Shown here: positions 9,385 through 17,732 of the stretch, in pieces
Position numbering within the stretch: position 1 is the first letter of the stretch
Layout: every line of letters starts with the position of its first letter
From: an uncultured bacterium
GTDB taxonomy: Bacteria; Myxococcota_A; UBA9042; PHBI01
Direction of reading: 5' to 3'
Assembly: GCA_938040325.1 (NCBI GenBank)
Contig: CALHXW010000368.1
Span: 1 to 49,784 of the forward strand
DNA length: 49,784 nt
Notes under the pieces: generated by a model
The model's input: only the letters and a program-made list of their open reading frames with translations
The model's database searches: none
Told to the model about the DNA's origin: nothing
Program-made: the position numbers and the translations under genes

Positions 9385-9941
9385 GACTCTCCCACTGGAC
9401 CGACGTGTCGTGGCGTCAACGTCGTGCGTTGCTCGTGCTCGACGACCCCGTGCCGGATGACAATCATCCGAGCCAGTCGGTCGTGCAGCGTGCGCCGCTC
9501 CGTGTCAGCCCACGCCCAGAGCGGACCGATGAAGCACAAAGCAACCAGCACGACGCGAGCCACGCAGTGAAGCAGTGTCAACCACCAGGGCGGACGCTCG
9601 CCGGTGGCTCGGTCGACAACACGCAACCCGAGGACTCGCTTGCCGAGCGTCTCACCCATGATGAGCTGGCTCAGCAGCGGCACCAACAGGAGCAGGCCGA
9701 TCAGCACACCCGCGCTCGTCATGACGGCGCCAGGTTGCGTGTTGACGTAGTCGACGACCTGGTCGAGCAGGCTCCAGCGCTCAGATCCGTCGGGCGCTGG
9801 ATTGGCGGTGACGACGCTCCACGTGGCGAGCAACCAGATCGGTGCCACCATCATCATGTCGAGGCCCATCGCCAGCCAACGGCGCCACGTTGGGGCTGCG
9901 ACTAGCGCGCGTCGAGGATGAGAGGTGTAAGCGTTGGTCAT
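9381..9941 (-). CDS. RDD-family membrane protein
   Basis: A 186-residue inner-membrane protein. The RDD signature residues are visible in WRRWLAMGLDMM (Arg and Asp of the first helix), GKRVLGLRVVD and DRLARMIVIR. Three hydrophobic segments lie near residues 25-45, 75-95 and 125-145. RDD proteins are of mostly unknown function; some affect membrane transport. The ATG at 9941 is chosen over a TTG one codon upstream. The stop overlaps the start of the beta-barrel gene, which implies translational coupling of an inner- and an outer-membrane protein. Confidence 0.85.
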   Translation of the reverse strand: MTNAYTSHPRRALVAAPTWRRWLAMGLDMMMVAPIWLLATWSVVTANPAPDGSERWSLLDQVVDYVNTQPGAVMTSAGVLIGLLLLVPLLSQLIMGETLGKRVLGLRVVDRATGERPPWWLTLLHCVARVVLVALCFIGPLWAWADTERRTLHDRLARMIVIRHGVVEHEQRTTLTPRHVGPVGES

Positions 9942-10164
9942 CAATCTTGCCGTTCGAGGAGTTAGGGCCTGCGACGTTCAGGGTCAACGGGCCACGGAAG
10001 CCGAGTCGAGGATATCGCGCCAGGTAAGCCCTCGCGAGGGCGCGACCGGCGGACTCTTCTTGCGCCCACCGCTCACCTGGGACGATTTGACTCGGTTCCG
10101 CTGCTGCTAACAGACCGATCTTTGCAGCCATTTCGTGCTTCGTCGAGCGCGGTCGCAACCGGCA

Positions 10165-10881
10165 TCACTCGAGGGCATGGCTCGCGAGTCGCGAGAGACT
10201 CTCCTCGGCGACCTTACGGAACGACTGTCGCACCACCAGTCGGTCGAAGAGACGGCCAACCACTGAAGGCACCTTGTAAGACAACCGGTACGTAAGCTTT
10301 GTCGACCCGTTCGCGTCCTCGGCGACGATGCGGATGCTCTCTTCGAGTCGCTGCAGCGCGCTCCCAGCAGGTGGCTCGATGGTCCAGGCGAAGTGCTCCT
10401 GCGGCGCGAGCTCCGTGATGACATGCTGACCGGGCACTTGGTGCTGCTCAAGCTGCAGCATCGATCGGAACCTGCTCCCGACCTCAAGAGGGCCCCCCTT
10501 GCCGATCGGCTCAAGATCCACGATCCACGTGTTCCACTGGGGCCGCTGGGACGTGTCCACCAGCGTGCTCCAGATGAGCGCTGGCGAGCCGTCGACATCG
10601 TGTGAGACATCGATCGTGACGTCTTCTGACGCCGTAGCGGCCCACATCAACAGCACCGAGGCACACGCAGTGATGGTGCCGAAGAGACCTCCGAGCACGA
10701 GGACGCCTGGGCGCACATGACTGCCCTCGTCTCGTGGAGCGCGCGCGTGCGCGATGGTCATCCCGAGGATGAACGCCGGCACCACGGCCGAGAGGACGTA
10801 CGCACCAGCGAACCCCCACAGGGCGGTGCAGACAACGATCAACACGACCAAGATGGTCGCGAATGGGCGTGCGAGTCCCAA
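10165..10881 (-). CDS. Membrane-anchored SRPBCC (polyketide cyclase-like) protein
   Basis: A 238-residue protein with three hydrophobic segments in the first 85 residues. An SRPBCC/START-like fold follows from about residue 88: DVSHDVDGSPALIWSTLVDTSQRPQWNTWI, the usual opening strand plus helix with the conserved Trp, and a C-terminal helix from FRKVAEESLSRL. Such domains bind hydrophobic ligands. The start is uncertain: TTG at 10881 lies 3 bp after the nucleotidyltransferase stop and lacks a good ribosome site; a GTG at 10845 is an alternative. It is probably expressed with the upstream nucleotidyltransferase gene. The ligand is unknown. Confidence 0.75.
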   Translation of the reverse strand: MGLARPFATILVVLIVVCTALWGFAGAYVLSAVVPAFILGMTIAHARAPRDEGSHVRPGVLVLGGLFGTITACASVLLMWAATASEDVTIDVSHDVDGSPALIWSTLVDTSQRPQWNTWIVDLEPIGKGGPLEVGSRFRSMLQLEQHQVPGQHVITELAPQEHFAWTIEPPAGSALQRLEESIRIVAEDANGSTKLTYRLSYKVPSVVGRLFDRLVVRQSFRKVAEESLSRLASHALE

Positions 10882-10884
10882 GCC

Positions 10885-11646
10885 TCAGCCGCGCGCTTCG
10901 ATGAGAGGCAGCACCTCGGTAGCCGCTTTGTCGACGTCCTCGGGGAAGTCGATCTCGGTCCACGGTAGGTCACCGATGGTCTCGTAGCCGCAGAAGTGAT
11001 CGTCCATGAAGCGGTCGAGCGCGACTTCGTACTCACTCGTGTCGAGTCCCTCGCCGATCACGGTCTCCATGATCTCGATGAGCTCCTTCGACTGCGCCGT
11101 TGCCAGCTTGAAGAAACCGACGCCTTCACCCGTCAGGTCCCAGCCTGTTTGGGTCGAGGGCTTGTGGCTCCGGTCGATGTGGAGTGCGCGTCCCTCCCGG
11201 ATGCAGACCATCATCTCTTCGCCCGTTCGCTCAGCCGTAGTGTCCACGAGGAAGCAGTTCGCGTGCTCGGAGTCCACCAACCGCCGCATGACGTCCGAGT
11301 GGTAGAGGACATCAGCATCCATCACGATCGCATCGTCGTCGCGCAGCCAGTCGCGAGCGGCAAAGAGGCTCAGGATCGAGCCCTTGCGGTACGCCGGGTT
11401 GTCGGCGAACTCGACAATGAAGTCGCCGTCATGCTGAGCCTGCCAAGCAGCGACGCCGGCGCGGATCTGGTCGCTGAGGTAGCCGACGACGATCGCTACC
11501 TTGTCGATCCCCTCGGTGGCGCTCAGGACGTCGAGGTGGCGCCACAGAATCGTCCGACCGGCAATCTCAACCATGCACTTGGGGTGGTTGTCGGTGAAGG
11601 GGCGCAAGCGGTCACCGACACCGGCGGCGAGTAGAATGGCTCTCAT
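10885..11646 (-). CDS. Nucleotidyltransferase of the sugar/choline-phosphate type
   Basis: A 253-residue cytoplasmic enzyme. The N-terminus MRAILLAAGVGDRLRPFTD is the nucleotide-binding loop of NTP transferases, and HPKCMVEIAG carries the conserved Lys. The metal-binding Asp pair is in IVMDADVLYH. A second acidic motif, PWTEIDFPEDVDKA, ends the protein, as in LicC-like phosphocholine cytidylyltransferases. It should couple a phosphorylated small molecule to CTP or another NTP for a surface polymer or lipid head group. No synthesis cluster surrounds it, so the substrate is open. A GGAGG site precedes the ATG. It lies 3 bp upstream of the SRPBCC gene. Confidence 0.88.
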   Translation of the reverse strand: MRAILLAAGVGDRLRPFTDNHPKCMVEIAGRTILWRHLDVLSATEGIDKVAIVVGYLSDQIRAGVAAWQAQHDGDFIVEFADNPAYRKGSILSLFAARDWLRDDDAIVMDADVLYHSDVMRRLVDSEHANCFLVDTTAERTGEEMMVCIREGRALHIDRSHKPSTQTGWDLTGEGVGFFKLATAQSKELIEIMETVIGEGLDTSEYEVALDRFMDDHFCGYETIGDLPWTEIDFPEDVDKAATEVLPLIEARG

Positions 11647-12026
11647 TTGAAGCCTCCAACGAAGTGAAAATCCTCGTGGCTCGTATCACATCGCACCCCG
11701 AGCAACACGTAGAAGTCGCCATAGGCGCGCTATCGCAACGCCTCGCCATGTCGGGATCGTGGTTGGACAACGCTTAGGAGGTCCGTAAGGGCGACGTGGC
11801 GAGCGAAATCTCTCCGACGACGGTACCAATTTGAACGAAGCGCTCAAGACGACCTCGTCTTGGGACGAATAGGAGAGTGTCGGAGCTGTCCGACACTCGT
11901 TCTCCCATCGCGTCGGTCAGTACGTCACGCGCATGGAACTTAGCTGTGCATTCCTTGACTTTACTGTCGGGTCCGCCCGACCTTCATGACTGCCACCTGT
12001 CCCTGTCTCCTCCCTCGAGGTCGTCG
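11647..12026 (+). other. Intergenic region between divergent genes
   Basis: About 380 bp separate the minus-strand nucleotidyltransferase from the plus-strand zinc-ribbon gene. The only clear structure is the hairpin at 11875-11898. An open frame runs in from 11877 ahead of the 12027 start, but it lacks protein-like composition and I treat it as leader. No convincing promoter hexamers were identified. Confidence 0.6.
11875..11898. promoter_or_regulatory. Perfect 10-bp inverted repeat between divergent genes
   Basis: GAGTGTCGGA and its exact complement TCCGACACTC are separated by GCTG. The arms extend outward with ggaga/tctcc after a small mismatch. No T-run follows on either strand, so a terminator is unlikely. 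A dimeric repressor site controlling one or both divergent genes, or an mRNA leader hairpin for the 12027 gene, fits better. The regulator is unknown. Confidence 0.5.
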
Positions 12027-12773
12027 ATGTCTCAAAAATTCTGCCCTGAATGCGGCGTGCAATGGCCAAAATTCTGCCCGGTCGATGGCCAAAAGCTCAC
12101 AGGTGCATGGTCGTGCACAAACGCTCCTGCCCGCGTCGGAGGCCCAGAGGTAGACGTTCGCGACACAACCCCTGAGACCCCGACCCGCGCAAAGGCCGCA
12201 GAAGAACCGACACCACGGCGCCAGACCCAGCCGCAGGGCGGGGGGCTGGAGCGACGGCCCTTCGCGACAGCGCCGACCGAGACAGGAGGCGCGACCGCGA
12301 TGTACGCACGGGTCAATGAAGCACCTGCAAGTCGCACCAAGGCGAGCGCTCAGCCGCCACGCGCTGATCACAACGCCGTGTCTGCGATCCTAGGCCAAGC
12401 CGCGTCGCGCTCAGAAAAGCCCGTCCGCCGGCGCAGAATTTCGTCTGGCGCTCCGCGCATTGATGATGGCGAAGCCGAGCGGCTCCGTCAGCTCCGTGAG
12501 GCGCCGACCCGCGTCCAACCGGCGGTCTCTGAGGCGGTCATTGAAGAGGCTCGCGCCCGGATGGCAAAGCGCGCGCCAAGCGGTGGCGACAAGAAGAAGG
12601 GCAAGAAGGGTTTCTCCGAGACTCAGTGGTTCATGCGCGGCGTAGACAGCGACGTGTTGGACGCCGTCGATGTCGAAACTGGTCGAGTGGAGGTTGACGA
12701 ATCGGCCTATGAGCGCGACGACAGTATTGCTGAAACGAAGCGCAGAAGGTTCAGTCTTCGTTCCAAGGAGTAG
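12027..12773 (+). CDS. Zinc-ribbon protein with disordered middle, paired with an FHA protein
   Basis: A 248-residue protein. The N-terminus MSQKFCPECGVQWPKFCPVD is a zinc ribbon with two Cys pairs. Residues about 40-190 are rich in Pro, Ala, Arg and Thr and probably disordered, with RRRRISSGAP as a basic patch. The C-terminal part has FSETQWFMRGVDSD and an acidic segment, then ends in a basic tail. The ATG at 12027 follows CGAGG and is chosen because the zinc ribbon starts there. The FHA gene begins 3 bp after its stop, so the two products probably work together. No enzymatic motif is present. Confidence 0.75.
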   Translation: MSQKFCPECGVQWPKFCPVDGQKLTGAWSCTNAPARVGGPEVDVRDTTPETPTRAKAAEEPTPRRQTQPQGGGLERRPFATAPTETGGATAMYARVNEAPASRTKASAQPPRADHNAVSAILGQAASRSEKPVRRRRISSGAPRIDDGEAERLRQLREAPTRVQPAVSEAVIEEARARMAKRAPSGGDKKKGKKGFSETQWFMRGVDSDVLDAVDVETGRVEVDESAYERDDSIAETKRRRFSLRSKE

Positions 12774-12776
12774 TGT

Positions 12777-13454
12777 GTGAACACAGCGTACGTCTTCTAC
12801 AACGATCCTGAAGGACAGCTCGAGCGCATCGAGGTGCCGGACCATCCGCTGACGATTGGCAGCCATGAGATCTGCGGGCTGGTGCTCAGCGGCAAGAGCG
12901 TGGGACCGATCCATGTCGCTGTGGAGCGTGGTCCCGATGGTGCACGTGTTCGACGTCTCAGCCGTGTGAAGAACGTGACGCTCAACGGCGACAAGATCGA
13001 TGCCGAGATGGCGGACTCCGGTGCCGAGATCGGACTCGGAAACGTTGCGTTGCGCTACGTCGACGCACCTGCCGTCTCGCCCAAGATGCTCAACATCAAG
13101 GTGTCGCGCGGCGAGGACGAGATCCAGGTCGACCTTCCCGTCGCTGGAAGCGTCATCGTGGTCGGGCGCATCCGGGGCGATATCCTGATCGACGATGACG
13201 TCGTGTCCGGCGAGCACCTCGAGATTGAGAACTTTGGGAGCGGCCTGCGCTGGGTTCGAGACCTCGGGTCGACCAACGGTACCGAGCTCAACGGTCAGCC
13301 GCTGAGCGGCGTGCGCCAGCCACTCGAGGACGGGGCGGTCATCACCATCGGCGGGGTCACCCTTGAGATCCGTGACGGCGGCGACACGCCGGAAGAAGTG
13401 ACCGATATCGTCCAGCGCAACATCACGTTTGTGAAGGACTCTGCTCGCGCCTAG
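12777..13454 (+). CDS. FHA-domain protein with one degenerate and one canonical FHA domain
   Basis: A 225-residue cytoplasmic protein starting at GTG 12777, 6 bp after AAGGAG. The N-terminal half has an FHA-like fold signature (PLTIGSHEICGLVLSGKS, VKNVTLNGDKI) but lacks the binding Arg and the Ser-x-x-His pair. The C-terminal half (about residues 110-200) is canonical: VVGRIRGDILIDDD, VSGEHLEIE, DLGSTNGTELNG. It therefore likely binds one phosphothreonine peptide. It is coupled to the preceding zinc-ribbon gene, whose Thr-containing disordered region is a candidate ligand. Confidence 0.83.
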   Translation: MNTAYVFYNDPEGQLERIEVPDHPLTIGSHEICGLVLSGKSVGPIHVAVERGPDGARVRRLSRVKNVTLNGDKIDAEMADSGAEIGLGNVALRYVDAPAVSPKMLNIKVSRGEDEIQVDLPVAGSVIVVGRIRGDILIDDDVVSGEHLEIENFGSGLRWVRDLGSTNGTELNGQPLSGVRQPLEDGAVITIGGVTLEIRDGGDTPEEVTDIVQRNITFVKDSARA

Positions 13455-13693
13455 AGCACCGAACGGGTGGGTAGCACTCGCCTTGCCGCGGACTTAATCC
13501 AGCCTCGCGACCGGCTCACGCACGGCTACAGGACGTCGTGACGTTGCCGCTGAGGCAGCAGTCCACGACCACCTCAGAAACGACCGGGCTTGAAAGGAAA
13601 CGTCGCTCTGCGGCAACCCTACGAGCCGGCGGGACACGCGTACGCCACAACTCGTAGTCGCGCACACGTGCGCGGTTTGGTATTGCGACCCCC

Positions 13694-13897
13694 ATGAACG
13701 TGACAGTGAATGGCGAGCAACGTGAGTTCGACGCAGCGACGCTGACCGTGGTTGAGCTGCTCGACGCACTCGGTCTCACGGGCCGGCGGCTCGCGGTTGA
13801 GCTCAATCAGCGCATTGTCCCGCGCGCTACGCACGCTGACCAGGCGGTCGGCGACGGCGACGTTGTCGAGATTGTGCAGTTTGTTGGCGGAGGTTGA
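13694..13897 (+). CDS. thiS: Sulfur carrier protein ThiS
   Basis: A 67-residue ubiquitin-like sulfur carrier for the thiazole branch of thiamin synthesis. The start [12 protein letters not shown], the core [12 protein letters not shown] and the C-terminal VQFVGGG with the Gly-Gly tail that becomes the thiocarboxylate are all present. The stop TGA overlaps the thiG ATG by one base. I looked for a TPP riboswitch in the 240 bp upstream and did not see its conserved blocks. Confidence 0.93.
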   Translation: MNVTVNGEQREFDAATLTVVELLDALGLTGRRLAVELNQRIVPRATHADQAVGDGDVVEIVQFVGGG

Positions 13898-14685
13898 TGG
13901 TGGCGCAAGTCGACGGTGACCGTTTACAGGTCGGAAAGCACTCGTTTGGATCGCGGCTCTTGGTGGGTACCGGCAAGTACTCCGACAACGAGACCGCACG
14001 ACAAGCCCTTGAGACCAGCGGGTCGGAGGTTGTGACGGTTGCGGTCCGCCGCGTGAACCTCGATCGCGACGCACCGGATTCCTTTTGGAACGCCATCGAT
14101 CTTGAGCGCTTCACGCTCCTGCCGAACACCGCCGGCTGCAAGACGGCGCAGGAGGCGATCCGAACGGCTCACCTGGCACGCGAGGTCGGCATGGGCGAGC
14201 TGGTCAAGCTCGAGGTGATCGACGATCCGAAGACGCTCTTTCCTGACAGCCAGGGCACGCTTGAGGCGGCGCGTGTCTTGGTCGAAGAAGGGTTCACCGT
14301 GCTGCCCTACGTCAGCGATGACCTGACGGTCTGCCGCAAGCTGGAGCAGGTAGGGTGCGCAGCGGTCATGCCTCTTGCGTCTCCAATCGGCAGCGGACTC
14401 GGCCTCAGAAACCCGATGCGGATCCGGCTCATCGTCGAAGCGCTCAGTGTCCCGGTGATCGTCGACGCTGGCGTCGGTACCGCCTCCGACGCAACGAAAG
14501 CGATGGAGCTCGGGTGCGACGGCGTGTTGATGAACACGGCCATCGCAGGCGCGAAGGACCCCGTCTTGATGGCCGCGGCGATGCGTGATGCGATCCTCGC
14601 GGGTCGAGCCGCCTTCCGCGCCGGGCGAATCCCCATGAAGCGCTACGCGACGGCGTCGAGCCCCCTCACAGGGCTTGTCGACTAG
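13897..14685 (+). CDS. thiG: Thiazole synthase ThiG
   Basis: Forms the thiamin thiazole phosphate from deoxyxylulose phosphate, dehydroglycine and ThiS thiocarboxylate. The TIM-barrel protein has 262 residues, the normal length. [10 protein letters not shown] begins the barrel, and [10 protein letters not shown] carries the Schiff-base Lys. [11 protein letters not shown] and [13 protein letters not shown] are the phosphate-binding loops, and the terminus is SSPLTGLVD. The ATG at 13897 overlaps the thiS stop with GGCGGAGG just upstream. A one-codon longer TTG start is possible. The order thiS-thiG-thiE forms a short operon with no thiO/thiH or thiC in view. Confidence 0.96.
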   Translation: MVAQVDGDRLQVGKHSFGSRLLVGTGKYSDNETARQALETSGSEVVTVAVRRVNLDRDAPDSFWNAIDLERFTLLPNTAGCKTAQEAIRTAHLAREVGMGELVKLEVIDDPKTLFPDSQGTLEAARVLVEEGFTVLPYVSDDLTVCRKLEQVGCAAVMPLASPIGSGLGLRNPMRIRLIVEALSVPVIVDAGVGTASDATKAMELGCDGVLMNTAIAGAKDPVLMAAAMRDAILAGRAAFRAGRIPMKRYATASSPLTGLVD

Positions 14686-15412
14686 CGACGACACGGAGTC
14701 GTGTGCAGATCGTGTATCTCCTCGAGCCCTTCGAGTGACGACGGCGAACAAGCGGGTGTCGCCCGCGGTGCGCCCGCTGACGCTCATTGCTGACGTCCCG
14801 CGACTTGGTGCACCCCGGATCATCGACGTGCTTGACCGCGTCTTCGCGCAGGTTGACGGCAGCCAGCTAGCAATCATCGATCGCGACGGAGCGGGTGGGT
14901 TTCGCCACACGCCAGACCGCCAACGCTTGACGCATGCTCGGCGCTTGCGTCAGCGGTGTAGCGATCACGGGGCCCTGCTGTGGCTCACTGGGGCGGCCGA
15001 GCTCGCGGCCCTGGTGTCGGCGGACGGTCTGCAGCTGCCAGAGCAGGGGCTTCGACCGCGCGAGGTCACGTCGATATGGCGCGGACCGTGCGGTCGCTCC
15101 TGCCACGATCGCGCGGGCGTCCTCGCGGCAGCTCAATCCGGGGCTGACTGGGCGATGGTAGCGCCGATCTTTGCGCCGATCTCAAAGACGAGCACGAGCG
15201 TTCCTCTCGGGCTCAAGACGCTGGGCGCGATCGCTGCGGCGTCTCCGATCCCGCTCATCGGCGTCGGCGGAATCAACGAGGAACGCGCCGGTCACTGTCG
15301 ACAGGCTGGTGCAGCCGGTGTGGCGGCGATGGGCGCCGTGTTTCTCGCGGACGACCCCGTCGAAGCGGTTCGCAAGCTCCTCGGAGCCTGGCACGACGGG
15401 GCGACTTTGTGA
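14675..15412 (+). CDS. thiE: Thiamine phosphate synthase-like protein (ThiE/TenI family)
   Basis: Couples the pyrimidine pyrophosphate and thiazole phosphate to thiamin phosphate if it is a true ThiE. Visible features are a TIM-barrel start [23 protein letters not shown] in the place of the family DGVHL motif (His replaced by Gln), [16 protein letters not shown] for the PxFxTxTK loop, and [11 protein letters not shown] for the phosphate loop. The GLQLPE form is closer to TenI-like members, so a non-catalytic or regulatory paralogue is possible. The start is uncertain: TTG 14675 overlaps thiG, while GTG 14735 gives 225 residues, closer to the family. It follows thiG directly. Confidence 0.85.
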   Translation: MSTSDDTESCADRVSPRALRVTTANKRVSPAVRPLTLIADVPRLGAPRIIDVLDRVFAQVDGSQLAIIDRDGAGGFRHTPDRQRLTHARRLRQRCSDHGALLWLTGAAELAALVSADGLQLPEQGLRPREVTSIWRGPCGRSCHDRAGVLAAAQSGADWAMVAPIFAPISKTSTSVPLGLKTLGAIAAASPIPLIGVGGINEERAGHCRQAGAAGVAAMGAVFLADDPVEAVRKLLGAWHDGATL

Positions 15413-15715
15413 CGCCTCCCGAGGATCGTGGGCCGTCGACGATCGTCAGCCCGCTGGGATCTCGACGGGCCGGTCGGTCGGTCGAAACACGTTCGGACCG
15501 TCGAACGTGATCCTGTACTTCGCTAGGACTTCACCGGTTTGACCGACGGTTTACCCCCGCGCAGCGGCGTTCGGGCGGAAATTGGAGCGGCCTCTGTCTC
15601 CGGGCGCGGTTGACAACGATCCGTAAACGTCCGAAAACCTCTGAGCCTAGGTGCGCTCTGCCCACGGCGTGCGGTTGAGCGAGTGGTGGTAAACCACGAT
15701 AAAGGAGCTCGTTCG
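15413..15715 (+). other. Intergenic region upstream of the FHA-CpaF gene
   Basis: About 300 bp. A TTGACA occurs near 15611 but I see no good -10 element at the right distance. On the minus strand a short open frame (15446-15550) without a start codon reads like a genuine protein end (YRITFDGPNVF, RPTDRPVEIPAG, stop) and may be a gene remnant. A good ribosome site AAAGGAG at 15701 belongs to the next gene. Confidence 0.5.
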
Positions 15716-17713
15716 ATGCTGGCGTTGACCATCCGGGAGAAGAACGGAGACGAACGTCAACTGCTGTTCGACAAGGAAGAGGTGACGATCGGGCGTGCGA
15801 ACGGCAGCGACATAGTCCTGCCTCGCAACAACATCTCGAAGCGTCACGCTCGCCTTGTGGACAAGCACGACAAGGTCGTCATTGTGGACCTGCGGTCCAC
15901 GAACGGAACGTACGTTAACGGCCGGAGAATCACAGCTCCCGAGCTGCTGACCCTCGATGACAAAGTCTACATCGGTGACTTTGTGATTCGGCTGGCGAAC
16001 TCGGCCACCGCGGGAGTCGCTGCAGCACCTGAGGCTGCCGCTCCGCCGTTTCCGCCACCTGGCGCCCAGCCGTCACCACGCACGGCCCATGCGCCGACCG
16101 TGGCCGGCGTCGCTGGTCTCGCGGGCGGACCGCCGAAGATGCCCGCTGCAGCGCTTGAGCCCGCGCCGGTTGCGCCTCCGGTAGCACCTCCAGCCGAGGT
16201 CGAAGCGCCCGCTGAGCTGCCCGAGTTCGTCGATGACGACGAGTCGACGCAAGCGATCAACCTCGATGACATCGCCAAGATCGATGCAGCGCCTGCACTT
16301 GCCGCTGTTCCGGCACCGCCAAGCGCTCCGCCGGTCGAGTTTGTGGAGGCGGACGAGTCCACCCAGGCGATCAGCCTCGACGACGTCGCCAAGATCGACG
16401 CGATGCCTGACGCACAGGAACTGCTCGACGACGATGAGTCCACTCAGGCCATCAGCCTGGCAGATGTCGAGAAGGCCGCGTCTGCAGAGCCGCTGAAAGC
16501 CGCTCTCCAGAAGCGCAAGAAGAGCGTGACCGCCAACCACCAGGAGCCCGAGACTGCGGAAGTCGCCGCCCCTCAGCCGGCAGCCGAACCAGCCGACGCG
16601 CCCGCGCCGACCGCCGCTGGCGAGTGGGACGAGTGGAACGCCACGGTTGGGCTTCTTGTCGAGCTGGTGGCCGCTGACGACGATGTCGAAACCCTCTCGT
16701 GGGAGCAGTGCCAGAAGAAGGTCGCGGAGGCTCTTCAGGCCGCCATTGAGACCGGCGACATTGGCAGCGACGTCGAGCGCGATGCCCTGGTTCAGGATGC
16801 TGCTGCTGAGCTCGTCGGCTACGGGCCGCTCGCCGAGCTTCTCGAAGACGGCGAGGTCGAGCGCATCAGCGTCATGGGCCACGAGCGCATTCGTGTCTGG
16901 CGAGCTGGGGCATCGGAGATCTACGGTCGCGTGTTCGCATCGGAGTCGAGCCTGCAGCGGGTCGGCCGACGCATCGCAACCGACATGGGCTACGACGCCA
17001 CCATGCTGCCATCCAGCTTCGAAGGGACCCTCACAGGGGCGGTCTCGGTGGCTGTTGTCGGGCCGCCGGTCTCGTCGACCGGCACGCTGATTCAGATTCG
17101 TCGGCCGGTGACACGTCACGCAACGCTCGACGGCCTGCAGAAGAGCAAGTCGCTCAACAAAGCCGCGCGTCAGCGTCTTGGGCGGTCGATCGAACAAGGC
17201 GAGAGCATTGTCGTCACGGGACGTCCGGGCAGTGGTCGAACGTCACTGGTGGCAGCGCTTGTCTCGGAGATCGACGGCGACGCGCGCGTTGCCATCGTGT
17301 CCGGCGCACGCGAGATCGGACGTGAGGCCGGCGACACGATCTACCTCAGCTCACACGGTGAAGGCGGCGGAACAGACGCGCTGGAGTCGGTGGGTGCCCT
17401 TGAGCTGGACTGGGTGATCGTCGATGACCTCAACGGCTCAAACGTGGCCGATGTGGTCGCTGTGGCGCTGACGTCTGGGGCATCGGTGATCGCTGTCGGG
17501 CGTGAAGCGAACGCGGAGCGGCTTCTCAAGCGTATCTCGCTGCAGCTTGAGCTGCTGACGGGTGTACCACTGGGCGAACGTGCCGCTGCCATGGTTGGTG
17601 AGGCGTTTGATGTTGCGGTCGAGATGACCGGACGCGGAGACTCGGCGAAGGCCAACCGCGTGTTTGACATCAAAGGGGAGCCGAACGGCTTCACGTTGCG
17701 CGCCTCCAAATAG
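15716..17713 (+). CDS. FHA protein fused to a degenerate CpaF/TadA-like ATPase domain
   Basis: A 665-residue protein. The N-terminal FHA domain (residues 2-95) is canonical: VTIGRANGSD, ISKRHARL, RSTNGTYVNG. A Pro/Ala-rich linker (about 95-300) holds three copies of D/E-ESTQAI[NS]L followed by D/E-rich helical text (Thr178, Thr216, Thr243). The C-terminal part (about 305-650) resembles secretion ATPases of the CpaF type: LVGYGPLAELLEDGEVERISVMG, then the nucleotide loop GRPGSGRTS. In that loop the Walker A Lys is Arg. The Walker B Glu and the His box are also missing (VIVDDLNG, ASVIAVGREA), so ATPase activity is doubtful. The ATG at 15716 follows AAAGGAG. It is co-transcribed with the next FHA gene. 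Confidence 0.88.
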   Translation: MLALTIREKNGDERQLLFDKEEVTIGRANGSDIVLPRNNISKRHARLVDKHDKVVIVDLRSTNGTYVNGRRITAPELLTLDDKVYIGDFVIRLANSATAGVAAAPEAAAPPFPPPGAQPSPRTAHAPTVAGVAGLAGGPPKMPAAALEPAPVAPPVAPPAEVEAPAELPEFVDDDESTQAINLDDIAKIDAAPALAAVPAPPSAPPVEFVEADESTQAISLDDVAKIDAMPDAQELLDDDESTQAISLADVEKAASAEPLKAALQKRKKSVTANHQEPETAEVAAPQPAAEPADAPAPTAAGEWDEWNATVGLLVELVAADDDVETLSWEQCQKKVAEALQAAIETGDIGSDVERDALVQDAAAELVGYGPLAELLEDGEVERISVMGHERIRVWRAGASEIYGRVFASESSLQRVGRRIATDMGYDATMLPSSFEGTLTGAVSVAVVGPPVSSTGTLIQIRRPVTRHATLDGLQKSKSLNKAARQRLGRSIEQGESIVVTGRPGSGRTSLVAALVSEIDGDARVAIVSGAREIGREAGDTIYLSSHGEGGGTDALESVGALELDWVIVDDLNGSNVADVVAVALTSGASVIAVGREANAERLLKRISLQLELLTGVPLGERAAAMVGEAFDVAVEMTGRGDSAKANRVFDIKGEPNGFTLRASK

Positions 17714-17732
17714 AGCTGAGGAGCAGCGCTGA

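Noticed and set aside
9500-9510. Further copy of repeat family 2 (cgctccgtgtcag)
   Set aside because: The match is limited to about 10 bases within the RDD coding sequence, with no partner terminus.
13455-13693. TPP riboswitch upstream of thiS
   Set aside because: The conserved CUGAGA and ACCUGAUC-type blocks are not present in the correct arrangement.
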